DNA of 5,658 bases, from the NCBI GenBank assembly GCA_007123575.1, contig SKKV01000144.1:1-5658 (forward strand), written 5' to 3'. Of this stretch, positions 1 through 5,658 are shown piece by piece. A program made the translations under genes and the position numbers. How positions within the stretch are numbered: position 1 is the stretch's first letter; each line of letters starts with the position of its first letter. This DNA comes from Wenzhouxiangella sp. (GTDB taxonomy: Bacteria; Pseudomonadota; Gammaproteobacteria; Xanthomonadales; Wenzhouxiangellaceae). The notes under the pieces were generated by a model. That model saw nothing but the letters and a program-made list of their open reading frames with translations, did not search any database and was not told where the DNA came from.

Positions 1-88
1 CGAACGACGGCTCGGGCCGGATTGGGCCGAGGTGCCGGAGGCGGTTGAGCAGCTTTGTGAGCTCGAGGCATTAGCAAGGCCTCGATAA
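1..88 (+). CDS. C-terminal end of an unidentified upstream gene (partial)
   Basis: Reading from base 2, this frame gives 28 codons ending at TAA 86-88. The peptide contains WAEVPEAVEQLCELEALARP, which looks like an amphipathic helix followed by a short basic tail. Most third positions are G or C, as in the genes downstream, and the other two forward frames stop earlier and give arginine- or glycine-rich peptides, so this frame is the likeliest coding one. The start and nearly all of the protein lie outside the window, and I do not recognise the family. It points the same way as sucA and ends 244 nt before it. No T-run terminator follows, so read-through into the suc operon is possible. It could also be a chance open frame. 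Confidence 0.5.
   Translation, partial: ERRLGPDWAEVPEAVEQLCELEALARPR
63..85. repeat. Inverted repeat over the end of the upstream gene
   Basis: TCGAGGC (63-69) and GCCTCGA (79-85) are perfect 7-bp complements around a 9-nt loop. The second arm ends just before the TAA at 86. There is no following T tract, so it does not look like an intrinsic terminator. It could be an RNA hairpin at the 3' end of the upstream message, or coincidence in GC-rich DNA. Confidence 0.4.
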
Positions 89-129
89 CGGAAAACCAGA
101 GGCAGGCGGGGCTCCGCGGACCCAGACTC

Positions 130-144
130 ACACCGAACCGGTGT
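130..144. repeat. Short inverted repeat, intergenic
   Basis: ACACCG (130-135) and CGGTGT (139-144) form a 6-bp perfect stem with a 3-nt loop. No T tract follows. It sits 5' of a second, stronger inverted repeat and the tandem repeats, so it may be part of one composite intergenic element. By itself it is weak. Confidence 0.3.
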
Positions 145-163
145 CGATGGATTCAACATGGGC

Positions 164-183
164 CCCGGCCACGTTGGGCCGGG
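164..183. repeat. GC-only 7-bp inverted repeat next to the tandem repeats
   Basis: CCCGGCC (164-170) and GGCCGGG (177-183) are perfect complements with a 6-nt loop (ACGTTG), so all seven pairs are G-C. This would be a very stable hairpin. It lies directly before the TACGGTT array that begins at 185. No T run follows on either strand, which argues against an intrinsic terminator. It may be the left edge of a dispersed intergenic repeat element. Confidence 0.45.
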
Positions 184-184
184 C

Positions 185-212
185 TACGGTTTACGGTTTA
201 CGGTTTACGGTT
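185..212. repeat. Tandem repeat, four 7-bp TACGGTT units
   Basis: Four exact head-to-tail copies of TACGGTT occupy 185-191, 192-198, 199-205 and 206-212. The unit is AT-richer than its surroundings. It abuts a second, unrelated tandem array at 214. Read in other frames it gives pseudo-protein such as YGLRFTVYG, which explains why open frames continue through here without being genes. It is non-coding and upstream of the predicted sucA promoter. Confidence 0.9.
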
Positions 213-213
213 T

Positions 214-239
214 CCGTCTCCCCGTCTCCCCTTCTCCCC
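214..239. repeat. Tandem repeat, three 8-bp CCGTCTCC-type units
   Basis: CCGTCTCC occurs at 214-221 and 222-229, followed by the one-mismatch copy CCTTCTCC at 230-237 and two further C residues. The top strand is an almost pure pyrimidine tract (only G216 and G224 break it). It directly follows the TACGGTT array, with only T213 between them, so the two arrays look like one composite element of about 55 bp. Confidence 0.85.
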
Positions 240-255
240 AAAACATCCCCGATCA

Positions 256-286
256 CCGACAAAGCATCGTTCTGCGCGGCTATAAT
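256..286 (+). promoter_or_regulatory. Predicted sigma-70 type promoter of sucA
   Basis: A perfect TATAAT -10 hexamer lies at 281-286, conspicuous in this GC-rich DNA. The best -35 candidate is CCGACA (256-261), four of six matches to TTGACA, with a 19-nt spacer that is longer than the usual 17. Transcription would start near 291-295, giving a leader of about 40 nt before the sucA ATG at 333. The promoter lies within the upstream open extension of the sucA frame and therefore supports the downstream start. No operator could be identified. Confidence 0.6.
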
Positions 287-317
287 CAACGGTTATTCGT
301 CGCATGGCCCCGACCAC

Positions 318-321
318 GGAG
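318..321 (+). promoter_or_regulatory. Probable ribosome binding site of sucA
   Basis: GGAG at 318-321 lies 11 nt before ATG 333. The spacing is slightly long and the match short, so this is a moderate site. It is the only purine-rich Shine-Dalgarno-like stretch in the predicted leader, and it supports 333 rather than the GTG at 141 as the start. Confidence 0.5.
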
Positions 322-332
322 CTTTCCAATCC

Positions 333-3146
333 ATGACCGATTTCCTAAGGGCGCAATACCAGGGTTCTCACCTGTCCGGCGCCAATGCCGCCTACGTTGA
401 AGAACTGTACGAAAGATGGCTGGATGATGCCGAAGCCGTGCCCGATCACTGGCAGAGAATGTTCAGTGAAATAGCCGATGGCCAGCGCGAGGACAGCCGG
501 CACCTGGCCATTGTCGAGCACTTCCGTGCGCTGAGGGAAAACGGTCATTACCAGGCAGCGCCAGCAGCGGCCGAAGATTACAAGCAAGCCGGGGTGCTGC
601 GCCTGATCAACGCCTATCGGGTGCGCGGCCACCAGCGCGCCAGGCTTGACCCGCTGGGCTTGAGCGAGCGCCCTCAGGTTCCTGATCTGGAACTGGGCTT
701 CCACAGCCTGTCCGAAGCCGACCTGAAAACCAGTTTCCATACCGGCAGCCTGGCCGGGCCGGATCATCTGCCGCTGGGCGAAATCATCGATATCTGCAAG
801 AACACCTACTGCGGTTCGATCGGCGTCGAGTACATGCACATTGCCGATACCAACCAGCGCCGGTGGTTGCAGCAGCGCCTGGAATCCACCCGCGGCAAGT
901 ACACACCCGACCGGGAAGAACGACTGCGCTTGCTCGATAAGCTGACCGCAGCCGAAGGAATGGAGAAGTACCTGCATTCCAAGTATGTTGGTCAGAAGCG
1001 CTTCTCGCTGGAAGGCGGAGAGTCACTGATCCCGCTGCTCGACACCTTGATTCGTCACTCCGGCAGCCAGGGCATCAAGGAGATGGTGATCGGCATGGCC
1101 CATCGCGGCCGTCTGAACGTGCTGGTCAATATCCTCGGCAAGAGCCCCGGCGAGTTGTTTGCCGAATTCGAAGGCGTCATTGCCAAGGACGACCCGAATC
1201 GCTCGGGCGATGTGAAATACCACATGGGCTTCAGCTCGGATATTCGCACCGCCGGCGGCGTCATGCACCTGGCCCTGGCCTTCAACCCCTCTCACCTGGA
1301 GATCGTCAACCCGGTGGTTGCCGGCTCGTCGCGGGCGCGCCAGGCCCGCCTCGGCGATCACCGCCATGAACAGGTTCTGCCGGTGCTGGTGCATGGCGAT
1401 GCGGCCATTGCCGGCCAGGGCGTGGTGATGGAGCTTCTGAACATGTCGCAGGCGCGTGGTTTTGCCATTGGCGGCACGTTCCACGTTGTCATCAACAACC
1501 AGATCGGCTTTACCACCTCCAACCCGATTGACGCCAGATCGACCTTGTACTGCACCGAAGTCGCGAAAATGGTGCAGGCGCCGATTCTGCACGTCAACGG
1601 CGATGATCCGGAAGCGGTGCTCTACGCGACTCGCGTGGCTGCCGACTTCCGCCGTGAATTCAAGAAGGACGTGGTTATCGATCTGGTCTGCTATCGCCGG
1701 CACGGCCACAACGAAGCCGACGAGCCAGCGGCCACGCAGCCGCGCATGTACCAGGTGATTCGCAAGCTGGACCCGGTTCGCAAGCAGTATGCCGACAGCC
1801 TGCTGAAAGAGAAGCTGGTCGAGCAGGACGCGCTGGACAAGATGAGCAGCGACTATCGCGACCGGCTCGATGCCGGCGAGCCTGTCGTCGAGCTGGTACC
1901 TGAGGACGAAGCCCTGGTCACCACCGACTGGTCGCCCTACCTGGAAGCCGACTGGCGCGAGGCCGCCGACACCCGGATGTCGGTGGAGGAAATTCGCCGT
2001 CTCAACGACGCCCTGACCGATATTCCGGAAGGCTTCGAGCTGCACAAGCAGGTCCAGCGCATCGTCGAGACGCGCCGCAAGATGGCCGCCGGCGAGATGC
2101 CGATGGACTGGGGCTTCGCTGAAACCATGGCCTATGCCGGCCTGATTCGTTCGGGCCACGGCTTGCGCCTGGTCGGCCAGGACTCCGGCCGCGGCACTTT
2201 CTTCCATCGCCATGCCGTGCTTCACAACCAGGCCGACGGTACGCCATTGCTGCCGCTGGCCCGGCTGGCCGAGGACCCGCGCCGGGTGACCGTGATCGAC
2301 TCCCTGCTGTCGGAAGAAGCGGTGCTCGGGTTCGAATACGGCTACGCCACCGCCGACCCCGGCTCGCTGGTGATCTGGGAAGCGCAGTTTGGCGACTTCG
2401 TCAACGGCGCCCAGGTCGTGATTGACCAGTTCATCACCTCCGGCGAGGCCAAGTGGGGGCGTCTGTGCGGCCTGGTCATGTTCCTGCCGCATGGCTACGA
2501 AGGCCAGGGCCCCGAGCACTCCTCGGCACGCCTGGAACGCTTCATGCAGCTGTGCTCGGGCAACAACATCCAGGTCTGCGTGCCGTCCTTGCCGGCCCAG
2601 ATGTTCCACATGCTCAGGCGCCAGGTGCTGCGACCGTTCCGCAAGCCGCTGATCGTGATGACGCCGAAGTCACTGCTGCGCCACAAGGCCTCGACCTCGA
2701 CCCTGGATGACCTGGCCAAGGGCGAATTCCAGGTCGTGATCGACGATCCCTCCGAGCCCAACCCGGACAAGGTCAAGCGCGTGGTGTTCTGCGCCGGCAA
2801 GGTCTATTTTGATCTGGCCTCGAAGCAGCAGGATGATGGCGTGGACAACGTGGCCCTGGTCCGCGTCGAGCAGCTCTACCCTTTCCCGCGCGAGGAAGTC
2901 CAGGAAATCATCGCCCTGTACGACAAGGCCGACGAAGTGGTCTGGTGCCAGGAAGAGCCGCTCAACCAGGGCGCCTGGTTCCAGATTCGCCACCACATGC
3001 AGGCCTGCATCAGGGACGAGCAGAAATTGATGTACGTCGGTCGCGAAGGCTCGGCCTCGCCGGCCGTCGGTTACTACCAGGTCCATATTGAACAACAGAA
3101 ACGACTCGTCAGCCAGGCGCTGACGCTTGGTGAACAAACGGAGTAA
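333..3146 (+). CDS. sucA: 2-oxoglutarate dehydrogenase E1 component
   Basis: SucA is the thiamine diphosphate-dependent E1o subunit. It decarboxylates 2-oxoglutarate and succinylates the lipoyl group of SucB in the cytoplasmic complex of the TCA cycle. The protein has 937 residues, close to the 933 of E. coli SucA. Residues 11-47 (GSHLSGANAAYVEELYERW and on) are the conserved E2-binding N-terminus. The dehydrogenase domain follows, with AHRGRLNVL (H257) and KYHMGFSSD (H297), which align with active-site His260 and His298 of E. coli. The ThDP motif is GDA at 355-357 with VINN ending at N389. A transketolase-like pyrimidine-binding domain spans about 590-785 (WGFAETMAYA, GQDSGRGTFFHRH), then a C-terminal domain to the end. 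The start was set at ATG 333 because the family N-terminus begins there. The 64 extra residues back to GTG 141 encode tandem repeat and promoter. The gene heads the operon, and no defect is visible. Confidence 0.97.
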   Translation: MTDFLRAQYQGSHLSGANAAYVEELYERWLDDAEAVPDHWQRMFSEIADGQREDSRHLAIVEHFRALRENGHYQAAPAAAEDYKQAGVLRLINAYRVRGHQRARLDPLGLSERPQVPDLELGFHSLSEADLKTSFHTGSLAGPDHLPLGEIIDICKNTYCGSIGVEYMHIADTNQRRWLQQRLESTRGKYTPDREERLRLLDKLTAAEGMEKYLHSKYVGQKRFSLEGGESLIPLLDTLIRHSGSQGIKEMVIGMAHRGRLNVLVNILGKSPGELFAEFEGVIAKDDPNRSGDVKYHMGFSSDIRTAGGVMHLALAFNPSHLEIVNPVVAGSSRARQARLGDHRHEQVLPVLVHGDAAIAGQGVVMELLNMSQARGFAIGGTFHVVINNQIGFTTSNPIDARSTLYCTEVAKMVQAPILHVNGDDPEAVLYATRVAADFRREFKKDVVIDLVCYRRHGHNEADEPAATQPRMYQVIRKLDPVRKQYADSLLKEKLVEQDALDKMSSDYRDRLDAGEPVVELVPEDEALVTTDWSPYLEADWREAADTRMSVEEIRRLNDALTDIPEGFELHKQVQRIVETRRKMAAGEMPMDWGFAETMAYAGLIRSGHGLRLVGQDSGRGTFFHRHAVLHNQADGTPLLPLARLAEDPRRVTVIDSLLSEEAVLGFEYGYATADPGSLVIWEAQFGDFVNGAQVVIDQFITSGEAKWGRLCGLVMFLPHGYEGQGPEHSSARLERFMQLCSGNNIQVCVPSLPAQMFHMLRRQVLRPFRKPLIVMTPKSLLRHKASTSTLDDLAKGEFQVVIDDPSEPNPDKVKRVVFCAGKVYFDLASKQQDDGVDNVALVRVEQLYPFPREEVQEIIALYDKADEVVWCQEEPLNQGAWFQIRHHMQACIRDEQKLMYVGREGSASPAVGYYQVHIEQQKRLVSQALTLGEQTE

Positions 3147-3149
3147 GGA
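3144..3149 (+). promoter_or_regulatory. Ribosome binding site of sucB, overlapping the sucA stop
   Basis: TAAGGA at 3144-3149 includes the sucA TAA stop and matches the core of the anti-16S consensus, 6 nt before the sucB ATG at 3156. The overlap means ribosomes finishing sucA sit on the sucB site, so translational coupling of E1 and E2 is likely. Confidence 0.8.
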
Positions 3150-3155
3150 AGAACA

Positions 3156-4379
3156 ATGAGTCAAGAAATCAAGGTGCCGAATCTGCCTGAGTCCGTGTCC
3201 GATGCGACCGTGGCCAAGTGGCACAAGAAGCCGGGCGAAAGCATCTCTCGCGATGAAAATCTGGTCGACCTGGAAACCGACAAGGTCGTGCTGGAAGTAC
3301 CAGCCCCGGCCGACGGCGTATTGAAGGAAATCAGCGCCGAGGAAGGCGAAACCGTCACCGAGGGCCAGGTTCTGGGCCTGCTGGAGGAAGGCGAAGCGAA
3401 GGCAGCCGACGACAAGAGCGAAGATGAGTCCGACGAAGACAAGGACGACAGCGCCAAGCCAGAGGGCAAGTCTGAAGAAGAAAAAGAAAAGGACGCTGAC
3501 TCAGGCAAGGATGACTCGAAGTCGCGCGACGAGGCCAAGCCGGGTGGCGCGCCCTCGCCTTCAGCGCGCCGTGCCGCGGCTGAAAGCGACGTCGACCTGA
3601 AGGAAGTCAGCGGCAGCGGTCGCGGCGGTCGGGTGACCAAGGGCGATGTCATGAAGCACGTCCAGGGCGGCGGCGGACCGCGCCAGGAAGAGCGGGTCAA
3701 GATGTCGCGCCTGCGCTCGCGCATTGCCGAGCGAATGAAAGAGGCCCAGAACACAGCCGCCATCCTCACTTCGTTCAACGAAGTCAACCTGAAGGCGGTG
3801 ATGGACCTGCGCGCCCGCTACAAGGACGATTTCCAGAAGCGGCACGGGGTCAAGCTCGGTTTCATGTCGTTCTTTGTCAAGGCCTGCTGTGAAGCGCTGC
3901 AGAAGCACCCGGTAGTCAATGCGTCCGTAGACGGAGACGAAATCGTTTACCACGGCTACCAGGACATCGGCGTGGCCGTATCTACCGACCGCGGCCTGCT
4001 GGTTCCGATCGTGCGCGATGCCCATCGCATGGGCCTGGCCGAGATCGAGGCGGCGATTGGCGACTACGCCAACAAGGCACGCAAGGGGACGATCCAGCTT
4101 GAAGACCTGCAAGGCGGCACCTTCACCATCACCAACGGCGGTGTGTTCGGCTCGCTCCTATCCACACCGCTGCTGAACATGCCACAGAGCGCAATCTTGG
4201 GCATGCACACGATCAAGGAACGTCCGATTGCCGAAAACGGCGAGATCGTGATCCGGCCGATGATGTACATCGCCCTGTCCTACGACCATCGCATCGTCGA
4301 CGGCAAGGACGCGGTGCAGTTCCTGGTCGCGGTCAAGGAAGCACTGGAAGACCCGGCCCGAATGCTCCTGGGCCTGTAA
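3156..4379 (+). CDS. sucB: Dihydrolipoyl succinyltransferase, E2 of the 2-oxoglutarate dehydrogenase complex
   Basis: SucB forms the core of the complex and transfers the succinyl group from its lipoyl arm to CoA. It has 407 residues (E. coli: 405). Residues 1-77 are a single lipoyl domain with the attachment site ETDKVVLEVPA, lipoyl-lysine K43. Residues 77-128 are a linker. Residues about 134-170 are the peripheral subunit-binding domain (PSARRAAAES to GRVTKGDVMKHV) that docks E1/E3. The catalytic domain runs from about 178 to the end, with GTFTITNGG (T326) and SYDHRIVDG (H378, D382), matching E. coli Thr323, His375 and Asp379. The SYDHRIVDG and NMPQSAILGM signatures favour succinyl- over acetyltransferase, as does the sucA neighbour 9 nt upstream. 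The linker is odd: 24 acidic and 11 basic residues out of 52 with one proline, unlike the usual Ala/Pro-rich linker. Confidence 0.97.
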   Translation: MSQEIKVPNLPESVSDATVAKWHKKPGESISRDENLVDLETDKVVLEVPAPADGVLKEISAEEGETVTEGQVLGLLEEGEAKAADDKSEDESDEDKDDSAKPEGKSEEEKEKDADSGKDDSKSRDEAKPGGAPSPSARRAAAESDVDLKEVSGSGRGGRVTKGDVMKHVQGGGGPRQEERVKMSRLRSRIAERMKEAQNTAAILTSFNEVNLKAVMDLRARYKDDFQKRHGVKLGFMSFFVKACCEALQKHPVVNASVDGDEIVYHGYQDIGVAVSTDRGLLVPIVRDAHRMGLAEIEAAIGDYANKARKGTIQLEDLQGGTFTITNGGVFGSLLSTPLLNMPQSAILGMHTIKERPIAENGEIVIRPMMYIALSYDHRIVDGKDAVQFLVAVKEALEDPARMLLGL

Positions 4380-4414
4380 CACGCGCATCTCGCTTGCAAA
4401 AGATTTGACGAACC

Positions 4415-4419
4415 AAGGA
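4415..4419 (+). promoter_or_regulatory. Ribosome binding site of lpdA
   Basis: AAGGA at 4415-4419 lies 7 nt before ATG 4427, a standard Shine-Dalgarno spacing. It lies in the 47-nt sucB-lpdA gap, where I see no terminator hairpin, so lpdA is probably co-transcribed with sucAB. Confidence 0.75.
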
Positions 4420-4426
4420 ACGCTCA

Positions 4427-5658
4427 ATGTCTGACAAGGAATTTGATCTCGTCGTTATCGGTGGCGGCCCAGGCGGCTATGCGGCTGCGATCCGCGCCGC
4501 CCAGCTTGAACTGAAAGTTCTGCTGATCGACGACCGCCAGGATGACAACGGCAAGCCGGCGCCCGGTGGCACCTGCCTGAACGTGGGCTGCGTGCCGTCC
4601 AAAGCGCTGCTGGACTCGTCCAAGCACTATCACCACATCCAGCATGACTACACCGAGCACGGCATCAACGTCGACGGGGTCAGCATGGATGTAGGCAAGA
4701 TGATCCAGCGCAAGCGCAAGATCGTCAAGCAGCTCAACGGCGGCCTGATCCAGCTATTCAAGGCCAACAAGATCGAGTTCGCCAACGGCCGCGGCAAGCT
4801 GCTCGCCGACCGCCGCGTCGAGGTGACACCGCATGAGGGCGATGCTTTCACCGCCGTCGGCAAGCACGTCATGCTGGCCGCGGGCTCGGTGCCGTTCACC
4901 ATTCCCAACGTCGAAATCGACGGCAAGTTCATCGTCGACAACGTCGGCGTGCTGGAATTCGACGAGGTGCCGAAGCGCATGGGCGTGATCGGTGCCGGCG
5001 TCATCGGCCTGGAAATGGGTAGTGTCTGGTCGCGCCTGGGCTCGGAAGTCGTGCTGCTGGAAGCCATGGACGAGCTGCTGGGTGTGGTCGACCAGGACAT
5101 GAGCCGGGCCGCGGCGCGCGAGTTCAAGAAGCAGGGGCTGGATATCCGCCTGGGGGCCAAGGTTTCCGGCGCCGAGATCAGCGACGACCAGGTCAAGGTC
5201 AGCTACACCGACAAGAACGGCGATCACAGCGAAACTTTTGATCGGCTGCTGGTCGCCGTTGGCCGCAAGGCGGCCAGCGAGGGGCTCCTTGCCGACGACA
5301 GCGGCGTTGAGCTGACCGACCGCGGCCAGGTCAAGGTCGATGAGCACTGCCAGACCTCGGTCAAGAATGTCTGGGCAATCGGCGACCTGGTGCGGGGTCC
5401 GATGCTGGCTCACAAGGCCTCGGAGGAAGGCATTGCCGTGGTCGAGGCGCTGGCCACCGGCTATGGCCATATCAACCTCGACACCATTCCCTGGGTGATC
5501 TACACCGACCCCGAAATTGCCTGGGTCGGCAAGACCGAGAAGGAGCTCAAGGAGGCCGGTCACGATTATCGGGCCGGCAGCTTCCCGTTTGCAGCCACCG
5601 GCCGCGGCCTGGCCATGGGCAATGCCGCCGGCCACGTCAAGATCATTGCCGATGCCGA
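4427..5658 (+). CDS. lpdA: Dihydrolipoamide dehydrogenase E3 (3' end beyond window)
   Basis: This flavoprotein reoxidises the dihydrolipoyl group of SucB, passing electrons via FAD to NAD+. The window holds 410 codons plus two bases with no in-frame stop. The family is usually about 470-480 residues, so roughly the last 65 are missing. Visible in order: N-terminal FAD-binding motif VVIGGGPGGYAAA (residues 9-21); redox-active disulfide GGTCLNVGCVPSKALL with C50 and C55; NAD-binding GVIGAGVIGLEMGSVWSRLG (186-205); second FAD motif NVWAIGD (314-320) followed by VRGPMLAHKASEEG; and the start of the dimerisation domain from about 353 (IPWVIYTDPEIAWVG). The C-terminal catalytic His-Glu motif falls outside the window. 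The CLNVGC-PSKALLDSS and VRGPMLAHKASEEG stretches resemble the Lpd linked to sucAB in Pseudomonas-type genomes. It could also serve pyruvate dehydrogenase if it is the only E3 in the genome. Confidence 0.95.
   Translation, partial: MSDKEFDLVVIGGGPGGYAAAIRAAQLELKVLLIDDRQDDNGKPAPGGTCLNVGCVPSKALLDSSKHYHHIQHDYTEHGINVDGVSMDVGKMIQRKRKIVKQLNGGLIQLFKANKIEFANGRGKLLADRRVEVTPHEGDAFTAVGKHVMLAAGSVPFTIPNVEIDGKFIVDNVGVLEFDEVPKRMGVIGAGVIGLEMGSVWSRLGSEVVLLEAMDELLGVVDQDMSRAAAREFKKQGLDIRLGAKVSGAEISDDQVKVSYTDKNGDHSETFDRLLVAVGRKAASEGLLADDSGVELTDRGQVKVDEHCQTSVKNVWAIGDLVRGPMLAHKASEEGIAVVEALATGYGHINLDTIPWVIYTDPEIAWVGKTEKELKEAGHDYRAGSFPFAATGRGLAMGNAAGHVKIIADA

Noticed and set aside
113..120. Palindrome TCCGCGGA
   Set aside because: An 8-bp palindrome in GC-rich DNA is common; flanking bases do not extend it beyond a mismatch and two pairs.
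185..239. Possible CRISPR array or telomere-like repeat
   Set aside because: Units are contiguous with no spacers, only four and three copies long, and lie inside an ordinary chromosomal intergenic region.
158..400. Open frame of 80 codons overlapping the sucA start in another frame
   Set aside because: It translates the TACGGTT repeat and then runs into sucA out of frame; no ribosome binding site and no homologous features seen.
1023..2609. Open frame of 528 codons on the minus strand, opposite sucA
   Set aside because: It lies wholly antisense to a clear sucA, has no recognisable motifs, and is expected from the high-GC third positions of the sense gene.
3161..3787. Serine-rich open frame on the minus strand, opposite the SucB linker
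   Set aside because: The serine runs are only the complement of the GAA/GAC/AAG-rich acidic linker codons.
4405..4410. TTGACG, a -35-like hexamer before lpdA
   Set aside because: No -10-like sequence is found at suitable spacing before the lpdA start, so an internal promoter is unsupported.
4754..5635. Open frame of 293 codons on the minus strand, opposite lpdA
   Set aside because: Antisense shadow of lpdA, whose FAD and NAD motifs prove the + strand is coding; the minus product is low-complexity and unrecognisable.

Overview
This window holds most of a 2-oxoglutarate dehydrogenase operon, sucA-sucB-lpdA, on the + strand. It encodes the three enzymes (E1o, E2o, E3) of the TCA-cycle complex that converts 2-oxoglutarate, CoA and NAD+ to succinyl-CoA, CO2 and NADH. 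The DNA is GC-rich with strong G/C preference at third codon positions. The proteins resemble gammaproteobacterial SucA, SucB and LpdA, and the order sucA-sucB-lpd is the one known from Pseudomonas and xanthomonad-type genomes. I infer a high-GC gammaproteobacterium. The very acidic linker in SucB may hint at a salt-adapted lineage, but that is weak evidence.

Layout. Bases 1-88 carry the last 28 codons of an unidentified + strand gene. Bases 89-332 are intergenic. They contain GC-rich inverted repeats, a composite tandem repeat (four 7-bp TACGGTT units, then three 8-bp CCGTCTCC-type units), and a promoter with a perfect TATAAT box at 281-286. sucA runs 333-3146, sucB 3156-4379 (9-nt gap, Shine-Dalgarno site overlapping the sucA stop), and lpdA starts at 4427 (47-nt gap) and runs off the window end after 410 codons. 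The sucA frame stays open upstream to a GTG at 141, but that extension translates the repeat and lies across the promoter. The ATG at 333 gives a 937-residue protein that matches the family length and N-terminus.

How the parts work together. SucA decarboxylates 2-oxoglutarate on thiamine diphosphate. SucB carries the succinyl group on lipoyl-Lys43 and passes it to CoA. LpdA reoxidises the dihydrolipoyl arm with FAD and NAD+. Recognisable catalytic residues are intact in all three as far as the window shows. I see no previously undescribed system. The parts worth a second look are the intergenic repeat, the promoter/leader with a 10-codon ORF overlapping the sucA start, and the acidic SucB linker.
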